From RYN-230 sp963782185 (lineage in GTDB: Bacteria > Actinomycetota > Actinomycetes > Streptosporangiales > Streptosporangiaceae): DNA of 64,000 bases. Of the stretch, positions 24,667 to 31,684 are shown piece after piece. The notes under the pieces are model-generated. The model saw only the letters and a list, made by a program, of their open reading frames with translations, was not told where the DNA came from and did not search any database. A program made the position numbers and the translations under genes. How positions within the stretch are numbered: position 1 is the first letter of the stretch; the number at the start of each line of letters is the position of its first letter. The DNA lies in NCBI GenBank assembly GCA_963782185.1, contig CAWAJB010000013.1, forward strand, positions 124,001-188,000, given 5' to 3'.

Positions 24667-26334
24667 GTGAGGCGGTTCTTCCGGGTCATCCGCGCGCTGG
24701 TCCGCGACCCGGCCATGGCCCGGGTGACCATCGCGTTCGTGGCTTTCGTGGTGGGCGAGTACGCCGTGTGGATCGGCATGCTGGTGTACGCGTTCGGGCA
24801 CGGCGGGGCCACCGCCTCCGGCCTGGTCGCGTTCGCGCAGCTGTTCCCGGGCATGCTGCTCGCCCCGGTGCTGGCCACCCTCGCGGACCGGCGGTCGCCG
24901 ACCCAGCTCCTGGCCGGCGGCTACGTGGTGCAGGCCCTCGGGATGGCGGGTGTCGCGGCGAGCCTGTGGTCCGGGGGGCCGCCGTTGCTGGCCTACGGGC
25001 TGGCCGTGCTGGCCAGCACGGCGATGACCACCACCCGCCCGGCGCAGTTCGCCGTGCTGCCCGCCCTGGCCCGGGACGCCCAGCAGCTCACCGCGGCCAA
25101 CGTGGTGGCCGGCTGGGCCGAGAACGTGGGTGTGGTCGTCGCCGCGCTGGTCGCGTCGCTGTTCCTGGGACTCGGGCAGATCGGGGCGCTGTTCGCGGTC
25201 TGCGCGGTGCTGGTGGCGGGCAGCGCGGCGCTCGTCGCGCCAGTCCGGGTGGCCGGCATCGCGCGCCGCGACGGGGCCAGCCCGCCGTCCCGGCTCACCA
25301 CGCTGCTGGAAGGAGCCCGGGAGGTCGGCGGGCAGCCCAGGCCCCGGCTGCTGGTCAGCCTGCTCACCGCGCAGTTCGTGGTGGTCGGCTCGCTCGACGT
25401 GCTGTTCGTGGTCCTGGCCATCGCAGTCCTCGGCCGGGGCCAGGTGTGGGTCGGCTACCTGAACACCGCGTACGGAGCAGGCGCCGTGGCCGCCGGGCTG
25501 CTCACCGCGCACCTGCTCGGGCGCCGGCTCGCGCCGGCCCTGGCCATCTCCCTGGTCACGCTCAGCGCGGGGCTGATCCTCACCGCCTTCACCGGAGCGC
25601 TCGGCCTGGTGATCGTGCTCATCGCGCTGGCCGGCGGGGGCCGGGCGGTGCTGGCCGTCTCCGCGAACACCATGCTGCAGCGGGTGGTGCCCGCGCAGCT
25701 GGTCGGGCGGGTGTTCGGCATCGTCGAGGGACTGTCCATGGCCGGACTGGCGGCGGGCGCCCTGCTCACCCCGCTGCTCGTCGGCCTGGGCGGGGCACGG
25801 CTGGCGCTGGTCGCCGTCGGCGGCCTGCTCCCGGTGACCGCGCTCTGCGGGCTCCGGACGCTGCCCCGGCTCGACCAGGGCCGGGCCGTGCCGGTGACCG
25901 AGGTGGCCCTGCTGCGCTCGCTGCCGCACTTCGCGGACCTCCCCGGGCCGGCGCTGGAAACCCTGGCCGGCGCCCTGGAGCGGGTCGACGTGGCCCCCGG
26001 CCAGGTGCTGATCCACCAGGGCGACGACGCAGACCGGTTCTACGCCATCGCCGACGGTGAGGTGGCGGTCTGCGTGGACGGGCGGCCGCGGGGAGTGCGC
26101 GGCCGGGGCACCGGCCTGGGCGAGATCGCACTGCTGCGGCGCACACCGCGGACGGCGACGGTTACGGCCGTTACGCCGGCCACCCTGTTCGCGCTGGACT
26201 GCGACACGTTCCTGGCCGCGGTCAGCGGGCACGCACCCACCCGGCGGCGCGCCGACCAGGTCGCAGCCCGGTGGGCCAGCGCCGACGCCAGCTCGGAGGA
26301 AACCTGGCCACAGCGGCCCCTCGTGGGAGGATGA
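24667..26334 (+). CDS. MFS transporter with C-terminal cyclic-nucleotide-binding domain
   Basis: 555 residues from GTG 24667, which has a strong GGGGGGAGG six bases upstream. Residues 1 to about 405 form a 12-helix major facilitator domain (IAFVAFVVGEYAVWIGMLVY, AQLFPGMLLAPVLATLADRR, TTRPAQFAVLPALARDAQQL, RVVPAQLVGRVFGIVEGLSM). Residues about 415-535 are a cNMP-binding (CAP-ED) domain: LPHFADLPGPALETLAGALE, VLIHQGDDADRFYAIADGEV, GTGLGEIALLRRTPRTATV. The GEIALLRRTPRTATV strand is a good match to the phosphate-binding cassette. The fusion suggests export or uptake gated by cAMP or a similar ligand. Its stop is 4 bp before the next gene, so the two are probably co-transcribed. Confidence 0.92.
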   Translation: MRRFFRVIRALVRDPAMARVTIAFVAFVVGEYAVWIGMLVYAFGHGGATASGLVAFAQLFPGMLLAPVLATLADRRSPTQLLAGGYVVQALGMAGVAASLWSGGPPLLAYGLAVLASTAMTTTRPAQFAVLPALARDAQQLTAANVVAGWAENVGVVVAALVASLFLGLGQIGALFAVCAVLVAGSAALVAPVRVAGIARRDGASPPSRLTTLLEGAREVGGQPRPRLLVSLLTAQFVVVGSLDVLFVVLAIAVLGRGQVWVGYLNTAYGAGAVAAGLLTAHLLGRRLAPALAISLVTLSAGLILTAFTGALGLVIVLIALAGGGRAVLAVSANTMLQRVVPAQLVGRVFGIVEGLSMAGLAAGALLTPLLVGLGGARLALVAVGGLLPVTALCGLRTLPRLDQGRAVPVTEVALLRSLPHFADLPGPALETLAGALERVDVAPGQVLIHQGDDADRFYAIADGEVAVCVDGRPRGVRGRGTGLGEIALLRRTPRTATVTAVTPATLFALDCDTFLAAVSGHAPTRRRADQVAARWASADASSEETWPQRPLVGG

Positions 26335-26338
26335 GGTC

Positions 26339-26920
26339 ATGAGCGTACGGATGCGGGATTTCCTGAGCGACGGACTCGACCAGCTCCGCGGGGAACCGAT
26401 CGCCAAGCGGATCAGGGCCGTCCAGGGGGGTGCCACGGTCGTGGACACGACCCGTGCGGAGCTGGTCTGGGAGCCCAGGCGGGTGGTGCCGTCCTACGCG
26501 GTCCCGGTCGGCGACATCCTGGGCGAGCTGCTGCCCGTCGCCGCGGCCACCCCGGCCGGGGTGGCGGAGGGAGCCGGGGCGCGGCTCCCGGATGTCACCG
26601 ACCGGCCCGTGCTCGATCCGACCGTCCCGTTCGCGGTGCACACCACGCCGGGGCAGGTCATGACGGTCCGGGCCGGAGGCCAGGACCGGCCCGCCGCCGG
26701 CTTCTGTCCCGCAGATCCCGACCTGGACGGGTACGTCGTGCTGGACTTCCGCGCGTTCGACACCTGGTACGAGGAGGACGAGCCCAACGTGGCGCACCCG
26801 CGCCCTTCCGCGTTGGGGTGGTACGGCGCCCCGCCGCGCAGCGAGAGGTGGAACCGCCGCGTCCAGGGCGCGGCCGACCAGGCGTGGTGCCCGGCCGAGG
26901 CGGCGGAGGCCGACACGTAG
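26339..26920 (+). CDS. DUF427 protein, C-terminus lost and replaced
   Basis: The frame gives 193 residues. Up to about residue 155 it is a clear DUF427 protein (YEPIAKRIRA-type opening, VVDTTRAELVWEPRRVVPSY, RPVLDPTVPFAVHTTPGQVM, GYVVLDFRAFDTWYEEDEPN). It then changes at VAHPRPSALG, where normal members continue with a second beta fold. The last 40 residues are simply the antisense of the convergent SGNH hydrolase gene. DUF427 is a conserved enzyme-like fold of unknown reaction. ATG at 26339 follows GGAGGATGAGGTC, 4 bp after the MFS stop, so it is in the same operon. Function is probably lost. Confidence 0.75.
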   Translation: MSVRMRDFLSDGLDQLRGEPIAKRIRAVQGGATVVDTTRAELVWEPRRVVPSYAVPVGDILGELLPVAAATPAGVAEGAGARLPDVTDRPVLDPTVPFAVHTTPGQVMTVRAGGQDRPAAGFCPADPDLDGYVVLDFRAFDTWYEEDEPNVAHPRPSALGWYGAPPRSERWNRRVQGAADQAWCPAEAAEADT

Positions 26921-27558
26921 CCCGCGCCGCTGGCGTCCGCAGCCTCCTGCGTCGTGGCCGCCAGCCGGGCCGCGATGACCCGGCCCCAGTCCGCGATCGC
27001 GGCCGGCGGCGGCGGCGCCGGCCCGGCGCCGTCCGGCGGGCCGGCGCCGTCCGGCGGGAGGATCGTCAGATAATCGACGAACAGGATCCGGCAGTCCGGG
27101 GCACGGTCCGCCGCGCCCCGCGCGATCGCCTGGAGATTCCGCCCGAGGCTCGCGAACCGCTCGTCCGTGGCGGCGGGATCCCCGAACCCGGCGACCTGGG
27201 CCCGGGCCCGGGGCAGCATGCGCAGCGGCCAGGGCAGGCTGGCCAGCGTGAGCCGGGGCAGGTAGCCGACGTCGATGCCGCCCGCGGTGAGCGTGACCAG
27301 GCGCGTGACGCGCGCGACCGCGTCGAGCTGGGCGGGCTGGCCCCTGGCGGAGGGCCGGAGGACGTCGCCGGTGGTCGCGCCGGAGTAGGTCACGTCATGC
27401 AAGTCGGGCCCGAGGTCGCGGGCCACCAGGTGGGCGTAGTTGCTGGCCGACCGGCCGGCCCGGCGGGGGCTCCCGGGGGCCCGCGGCGGTATGCCCGGCC
27501 CGGCCCCGAACGAGCTGCCCATCGCGACGTACCGGCTCCCGGCGGGAATCTCGCTCAT
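26494..27558 (-). CDS. SGNH/GDSL hydrolase, C-terminus replaced by antisense DUF427
   Basis: Residues 1 to about 250 are an SGNH hydrolase. Block I is YVAMGSSFGAGPG with the Ser nucleophile, followed by NYAHLVARDL and VTYSGATTGDVL. Block III reads TAGGIDVGYLPRL (family members usually have GGND). Block V is GAPYHPNAEGR with the catalytic His. Immediately after this, near 26803, homology ends. The remaining 100 residues are the complement of the DUF427 gene and low-complexity. The last helix of the SGNH fold is lost, while the catalytic Ser and His remain. The convergent DUF427 gene is cut at the same place, so one deletion damaged both genes. GAGAGGGCAGG precedes the ATG. Confidence 0.75.
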   Translation of the reverse strand: MSEIPAGSRYVAMGSSFGAGPGIPPRAPGSPRRAGRSASNYAHLVARDLGPDLHDVTYSGATTGDVLRPSARGQPAQLDAVARVTRLVTLTAGGIDVGYLPRLTLASLPWPLRMLPRARAQVAGFGDPAATDERFASLGRNLQAIARGAADRAPDCRILFVDYLTILPPDGAGPPDGAGPAPPPPAAIADWGRVIAARLAATTQEAADASGAGYVSASAASAGHHAWSAAPWTRRFHLSLRGGAPYHPNAEGRGCATLGSSSSYQVSNARKSSTTYPSRSGSAGQKPAAGRSWPPARTVMTCPGVVCTANGTVGSSTGRSVTSGSRAPAPSATPAGVAAATGSSSPRMSPTGTA

Positions 27559-27736
27559 CCTGCCCTCTCCTGTGCCACGCGCATGGTCTGCCCTCCGTGG
27601 TTGTGTCCATGATCCTGGTCAGTTGCCGCCACATAGCGCCCCCCATCGACCGTGATCATGGGATGGGGCCGACGCGGGCGCGCTAACGTCGCCTCCGCAA
27701 AGCTATAAAAGGCAGCGGAAACCAGGGGGTGGCCCG

Positions 27737-28672
27737 ATGGGCCAGCAGCATGCGACGGGCCGGCGAACCACAGGCCGCGCGGCCAGCGTCGCCCGCATGG
27801 CGACCGGCGCTGCCGCTATCAGTGCCGCCGTGATCGGTGCCCTGGCTGGGTGCAGCACGTCGTCCGGGAGCGACGTGGCGACCTCCTCGCCCGCCTCCGC
27901 CACGGCCAGCGCGGCGGCGGGCTCCCCGGCCGTGTCGGCGTCCGGGGCGGCGTTCACGCCCATCGTCGAGCCGTTCGACCCTGGTCACCCGGCCCGGACC
28001 AAGCCCGCCCCCGCCAGCTGCGGCGGCCAGCCGACCACGGTCGCCATCGAGCAGTGCTACGAGGCGAAGATCGAGAGCGCGGACGCGCGCATCGACGCGG
28101 TCCTGCTGGCCCGCTACCAGAGCGCGCCGCAGGCCGGGCGGGCCGCCATCACCGCCAGTGCCAGCGCCTGGCTCTCGGCCCGCCAGCCGGTCTGTGCCAG
28201 GGCCTTTCACGGCGGGGGGACCATCGACGAGGTCGACACGGCCGGCTGCCTGCTGGCCGAGAGCACCGTCCGCCTGGACGCCCTCAAGGGGATCACTCCC
28301 CCGGAAGAAATCCTGAAGTCCACGGACAGCACCGACCCGAGCGCCCTGTCCTGGTACACCACGCCGGAGGGCTCCCGCATCGCCATGATCGACACGCAGG
28401 GCGACAGTAGCGGCGGGGTGATCATCGCCTGGGTGATCATCGGCGGCGCCCAGGGATTCCTGGTCAACCCGGCCCAGTTCACCTACGTGGACGGGTCCTT
28501 CACCGACACGGGTAAAGTCCAGGCGCCCAGCCCCACCGGGCACCGGGTCACACCAGGCGCCCAGTACCAGTTCGACATCGACTATCGCCATCTGCCCGCC
28601 GACCCGAATGCCTCGAAGAGCACCGGAGGCTGGGTCTACGCGCCCGGCAGCCCGGTAGCGGTCTGGCGGTAG
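27737..28672 (+). CDS. lipoprotein with LprI-like (DUF1311) domain
   Basis: 311 residues. A signal peptide (AAISAAVIGALAGC) ends in a lipobox Cys, then a Ser/Ala-rich linker and the segment CGGQPTTVAIEQCYEAKIES to CLLAESTVRLDAL. The spaced cysteines and 'EQC' pattern are those of the LprI N-terminal domain, related to lysozyme inhibitors. The C-terminal half (SALSWYTTPEGSRIAMID ... QFDIDYRHLPAD) is a beta-rich region I do not recognise. It should be anchored on the outer face of the membrane. AGGGGGTGG precedes the ATG, and an A/T-rich TATAAA about 35 bases upstream could be part of its promoter. Confidence 0.75.
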   Translation: MGQQHATGRRTTGRAASVARMATGAAAISAAVIGALAGCSTSSGSDVATSSPASATASAAAGSPAVSASGAAFTPIVEPFDPGHPARTKPAPASCGGQPTTVAIEQCYEAKIESADARIDAVLLARYQSAPQAGRAAITASASAWLSARQPVCARAFHGGGTIDEVDTAGCLLAESTVRLDALKGITPPEEILKSTDSTDPSALSWYTTPEGSRIAMIDTQGDSSGGVIIAWVIIGGAQGFLVNPAQFTYVDGSFTDTGKVQAPSPTGHRVTPGAQYQFDIDYRHLPADPNASKSTGGWVYAPGSPVAVWR

Positions 28673-28675
28673 CGC

Positions 28676-29314
28676 TCAGGCGGCTGCGCTGGCCGGGTGG
28701 GTGAGGGCGGGCTGGTCCGGGACCAGGCCAGCCTCATCCGGGACCAGGCCAGCTTGGATGGTCACACTGTCCACAGCGCGGTGGGTGCGCGCCGCAGTCC
28801 AGTGACCGGCGATCATGGCCAGCACGTCGCGGTTCCCGGGCAGGACCTCCATGCTGAGCGACGTCACGCCCCGGGCCTGGGCCCGGCTTATCAGGGCGCG
28901 GACTAGGGCCGAGCCCACTCCCTGCCCCTGCCACGCGTCCGCCACCACCACGCCGATCTCCGTGAACAGGCCGCGCGGGGCCGGGGACGGGCCGGCGGAG
29001 GAATCGGCGGCCATGGCGTGCCCGATGATGACGCCGCCGATCGTGGCCACCAGAGCATCGGTGTAGCCGGCCCGGCTGCGCGCGTCACTCCCGTCGACCC
29101 GGCGCTCGCCGTCGGCCCGGTCGTCACCCGCCCAGCCGCAGGCCAGGCGGATCAGCGCCGCGGTGGGCGAGACCGGCGCGAAGAACCTCTGGATGCGGCT
29201 CTGCATGGACAGCCCGGCGAAGAAGCAGGTGAGCGCAGCCAGGTCCGCGGAGTCCGGCCGCCTGATCGTGGCGGTGGCGCGGGCGGGAGAATTGGCTACC
29301 TGGATTCGATTCAC
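28676..29314 (-). CDS. GNAT-family N-acetyltransferase
   Basis: About 212 residues from the GTG at 29314. A GNAT fold is visible: IRRPDSADLAALTCFFAGLS, a central strand GVIIGHAMA, FTEIGVVVADAWQGQGVGSA (acetyl-CoA pyrophosphate loop Q-G-Q-G-V-G), LVRALISRAQARGVTSLSME and VLPGNRDVLAMIAG. The opening with FFAGLSMQSRIQRFFAP resembles GNAT domains found in acetylated or cAMP-regulated actinobacterial proteins. The last 20 residues contain a duplicated GLVPDEA/GLVPDQP unit. A TTG at 29350 could extend the protein but is better read as the -35 hexamer. It is divergent from the HxlR gene. Confidence 0.85.
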   Translation of the reverse strand: MNRIQVANSPARATATIRRPDSADLAALTCFFAGLSMQSRIQRFFAPVSPTAALIRLACGWAGDDRADGERRVDGSDARSRAGYTDALVATIGGVIIGHAMAADSSAGPSPAPRGLFTEIGVVVADAWQGQGVGSALVRALISRAQARGVTSLSMEVLPGNRDVLAMIAGHWTAARTHRAVDSVTIQAGLVPDEAGLVPDQPALTHPASAAA

Positions 29315-29320
29315 AGACCC

Positions 29321-29350
29321 AGCATGGCCATCGGTTGCTGAGTCTGTCAA
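29321..29350 (-). promoter_or_regulatory. promoter TTGACA-N18-CATGCT for the GNAT gene
   Basis: Minus-strand TTGACA at 29350-29345 and CATGCT at 29326-29321, then six bases to GTG 29314. It interlocks with the divergent HxlR promoter. Confidence 0.45.
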
Positions 29351-29363
29351 CCAGATTTAGCCT
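29335..29363 (+). promoter_or_regulatory. -10 box TAGCCT for the HxlR gene
   Basis: TAGCCT at 29358-29363 is followed by six bases and ATG 29370. A weak TTGCTG lies 17 bases upstream of the box. The overlap with the GNAT promoter suggests joint, possibly autoregulated, control. Confidence 0.4.
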
Positions 29364-29369
29364 GGGATC

Positions 29370-29846
29370 ATGGAACGGACCCGAATGATGGACTACGACC
29401 CGGCCAACTGCGCGATCGGCGCGGCCGTGGAGATCATCGGGGAGCGGTCAACGTTCCTCGTGCTGCGCGAGGCGTTCAACGGCGTGCGCCGGTTCGCCGA
29501 CATGCAGCGCCGGACCGCCATCCCCCGGCAGGTGCTGAGCGACCGGCTGGCCCGCCTGGTCGAGGAAGGCCTGCTGCGCAAGGTCCCCTACCAGGACAGT
29601 GGCCAGCGGAGCAGGCACGAGTACCGGCTCACCGCGAAGGGCCTGGACCTGTACCCGGTGCTGGTCGGGCTGATGCAGTGGGGGGACCGGTACGGGGCCG
29701 GGACGGACGGCCCCCCGGTCCTGCTCCGCCACCGCGACTGCGGGCAGCCCGTGCAGTTGCAGCTGGCCTGCGAGGCCGGGCACATCCTGGAGTCCGCGCG
29801 CGACGTCGTCCCCGTGCCGGGCCCGGGAGCCCGCAAGATCGCCTGA
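29370..29846 (+). CDS. HxlR-family transcriptional regulator
   Basis: 158 residues. The HxlR winged helix-turn-helix is complete: the N-terminal Cys in PANCAIGAAVEIIGERSTFL, VLREAFNGVRRFADMQRRT, IPRQVLSDRLARLVEEGLLR and HEYRLTAKGLDLYPVLVGLM. The C-terminal extension (LRHRDCGQPVQLQLACEAGH) adds a pair of cysteines, common in larger HxlR proteins that sense electrophiles or disulfide stress. It should bind DNA as a dimer. The divergent GNAT gene is its obvious target candidate. No Shine-Dalgarno sequence; likely leaderless. Confidence 0.92.
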   Translation: MERTRMMDYDPANCAIGAAVEIIGERSTFLVLREAFNGVRRFADMQRRTAIPRQVLSDRLARLVEEGLLRKVPYQDSGQRSRHEYRLTAKGLDLYPVLVGLMQWGDRYGAGTDGPPVLLRHRDCGQPVQLQLACEAGHILESARDVVPVPGPGARKIA

Positions 29847-29907
29847 CCCGCCAGCGCGCGTAGCGGCGGCCCAGGAGCCCGCGCAGGCGGCCATCCGGCC
29901 CGGCCCG

Positions 29908-29926
29908 TTCTTTCCGCAACGAACCG
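29908..29926 (-). repeat. 19-bp dispersed repeat, copy B
   Basis: Exact reverse complement of 24541-24559. It lies 62 bp past the HxlR stop codon, next to the GH36 remnant. Confidence 0.85.
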
Positions 29927-29989
29927 TCCGGCCCGGCCGGGATCGGAGCTGTAGCGATCGTCGGTGACCATGGCCGCCCCGCGGCCGGG

Positions 29990-30235
29990 CCGGCCCGGGC
30001 GCGGGACTGGTGTCCGCCATCGCCGCGAGCGTGGCGAACTCGTGCCGGGAAATACACGGCCTCCCACACGTTCAGGTTGACCGGGCGCGGTGAGCGTGGA
30101 GGCGCGGACTGGGACCGCAGGTAGGCGTGGAACTGCGCCAGGTCCTCCATGGATCGCCCCCGCTCTCCCGCACCACCAAACAGCAGGCGGAATCCGTACT
30201 GGGATTCCGAAGCCGGCAGCGCAATCCCCTGGAAT
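29990..30235 (-). pseudogene. internal fragment of a GH36-type alpha-galactosidase
   Basis: In one frame, ALPASESQYGFRLLFGGAGE, then EDLAQFHAYLRSQSAPPRS and PRPVNLNVWEAVYF. This matches the stretch of GH36 alpha-galactosidases between the beta domain and the catalytic barrel ('FH-x-x-LR ... RPV-x-LN-x-WEA-x-YF'). The next barrel helix appears in another frame (HEFATLAAMAD). Neither the rest of the barrel nor the N-terminal domain is visible, so only about 80 of some 700 residues survive. Confidence 0.6.
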
Positions 30236-30332
30236 CGGTAATGACCGCCGATGTCTGGCCACCTTCCTGCGGCTGAGATTGGGAGCAGGCGGCAACGCCG
30301 CGAACTGGCCAAGACTGAGGAGAGTGTTCCAG

Positions 30333-30617
30333 ATGTTGAGTTACCACATCCAGGCCGAGCTGGCATCCGAGCGGCGCAAAGCCTTGCTCACGGAGGCGGA
30401 GACGGCTCGCCGGGTCAGGGACGCGCGGTCATACCGGCAGCGCACGGGCATATCCCCTGCCCGCAATTCGCCGTTTGGCTGGCGGGCCAGGCGGCTGGCG
30501 TCCGGCAGGGTCAGCTGGCGGCGCGCGCCGCGATATGTGGCGAACGCCGGCAAGGTGGCCGAGGAGCCCCTTACGCAGGGCCAATATGGTCCGGAGGCTT
30601 CTAAACTCATCGTGTGA
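30333..30617 (+). CDS. small basic conserved protein
   Basis: 94 residues from ATG 30333: MLSYHIQAELASERRKALLT followed by EAETARRVRDARSYRQR and a basic tail. The opening (an amphipathic helix of about 35 residues) is typical of short actinobacterial proteins found beside LuxR or other regulators, with no known role. Its stop overlaps the start of the next gene (GTGTGA). A GAGGAG lies 11 bases upstream of the ATG, somewhat far. The C-terminal half is of low confidence. Confidence 0.45.
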   Translation: MLSYHIQAELASERRKALLTEAETARRVRDARSYRQRTGISPARNSPFGWRARRLASGRVSWRRAPRYVANAGKVAEEPLTQGQYGPEASKLIV

Positions 30618-30844
30618 GGCGGGGGATCCTGGAGCGCGAGGCCGAGCTATCGGCGCTGGCCGACGCCGTGCAGGCGGCGGCCAGCGGGGACGGCTCGGCC
30701 GTGCTGGTCCACGGTGAGGCGGGGATCGGGAAGTCGTGCCTGGTTGACGCTTTGCGCGCCCATCTGCCCGCCGAAGGCCGGATGTTCGTGGGCTACTGCG
30801 ATGACCTAGAGGTTCGGGTCAGGACTCAATATGCTGATCAATAG
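30614..30844 (+). pseudogene. N-terminal fragment of a large AAA/LuxR-type regulator
   Basis: 76 residues: ILEREAELSALADAVQAAAS, then SAVLVHGEAGIGKSCLVDAL with a perfect Walker A, then VGYCDDLEVRVRTQY and a stop. Full-length regulators of this kind have 900 or more residues ending in a LuxR helix-turn-helix. Everything after the first ATPase strand pair is missing, and the next 50 bp are the promoter of the TetR gene. Confidence 0.7.
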
Positions 30845-30851
30845 TCAGCAG

Positions 30852-30875
30852 TTGTCAAATGTCACTAACTGACAA
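30852..30875. promoter_or_regulatory. inverted repeat TTGTCA-N12-TGACAA, TetR operator candidate
   Basis: Perfect 6-bp arms separated by 12 bp, placed 21-45 bp upstream of the TetR start codon in an unusually A/T-rich patch. The size and position fit autoregulation by the adjacent TetR protein. Confidence 0.5.
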
Positions 30876-30896
30876 TACGCAGGCCGCCGGAGTACG

Positions 30897-31601
30897 ATGA
30901 GCAGCGTGGAGGTTTCCGTGCGGCAGCCCACGTCCCAGGCGGCCGACCCGCTGCCGGGGGGTGAACCTGCCGTGGCCCCGGCTGAGCCAGCCACCGGCCG
31001 GCGGCAGCGCAAGAAGCAGCGCACTCGCGATGCCCTGATCGAGGCGGCCATGGCGCTCTTCGCGGCCAAGGGCTACGACCACACCGCGGTCCGCGAGATC
31101 ACCGACGCGGTGGACGTCTCAGAGCGGACGTTCTTCCGCTACTTCGCCAGCAAGGAAGACCTGGTGCTGTCCTTCGTCCGGGACGGCCAGACGGCCTTCG
31201 CCGGGGCGCTGGCGGCCCGGCCGCCCGAGGAGGACCCGCTCACCGCAGCCCGCGAGGCGTTCCAGATCTCGCTCCGGGAGCTGCCCGGCCGCGCCGGGGA
31301 GGTGGCGCCTTACCTGTCGGTGATGGGGCTGGTTGACTCCACGCCCGCGCTGCTGGCCGCCTACCTGCGCTATATGCACGACCATGATGACGAGATCATC
31401 GAGGTCCTGGCGCGGCGGGAAGGCGTCGATCCCGCCTCCGACCGGCGCCCCCGGGTGCTGGCCGCCGTGATCAGATCACTGGTGTTCCTGGCCAACCGCG
31501 ACTGGCGGGCCGGAGGCGACCCCACCCCGGAGGCGATGGCCGCCGCCTTCGACGCCTACGCAGACGAGGTCGCCTCCACCCTCACCGGGCACTGGGCGTG
31601 A
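30897..31601 (+). CDS. TetR-family transcriptional regulator
   Basis: 234 residues. After a Pro/Ala-rich N-terminal extension of about 37 residues comes the TetR DNA-binding domain: RKKQRTRDALIEAAMALFAA, KGYDHTAVREITDAVDVSE, RTFFRYFASKEDLVLSFV. The ligand-binding part (LREAFQISLRELP-type helices, then LLAAYLRYMHDHDDEIIEV) is of the MftR-like C-terminal type. GGAG lies six bases before the ATG. No target gene lies downstream in the same direction, as the LCP gene is convergent. The operator-like palindrome upstream suggests self-repression. Confidence 0.92.
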   Translation: MSSVEVSVRQPTSQAADPLPGGEPAVAPAEPATGRRQRKKQRTRDALIEAAMALFAAKGYDHTAVREITDAVDVSERTFFRYFASKEDLVLSFVRDGQTAFAGALAARPPEEDPLTAAREAFQISLRELPGRAGEVAPYLSVMGLVDSTPALLAAYLRYMHDHDDEIIEVLARREGVDPASDRRPRVLAAVIRSLVFLANRDWRAGGDPTPEAMAAAFDAYADEVASTLTGHWA

Positions 31602-31684
31602 CCGGCACCGGGCCTGACCGGAACCGGGCCTGACTCACGGCCGCGGCACTCTGACCGGATCATGGCCAGGCCACCCTGGCCGGA

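Noticed and set aside
29629..30366. A 245-residue minus-strand gene
   Set aside because: Only about 60 residues match a family (GH36) and the rest is antisense to HxlR or low-complexity; kept as a fragment only.
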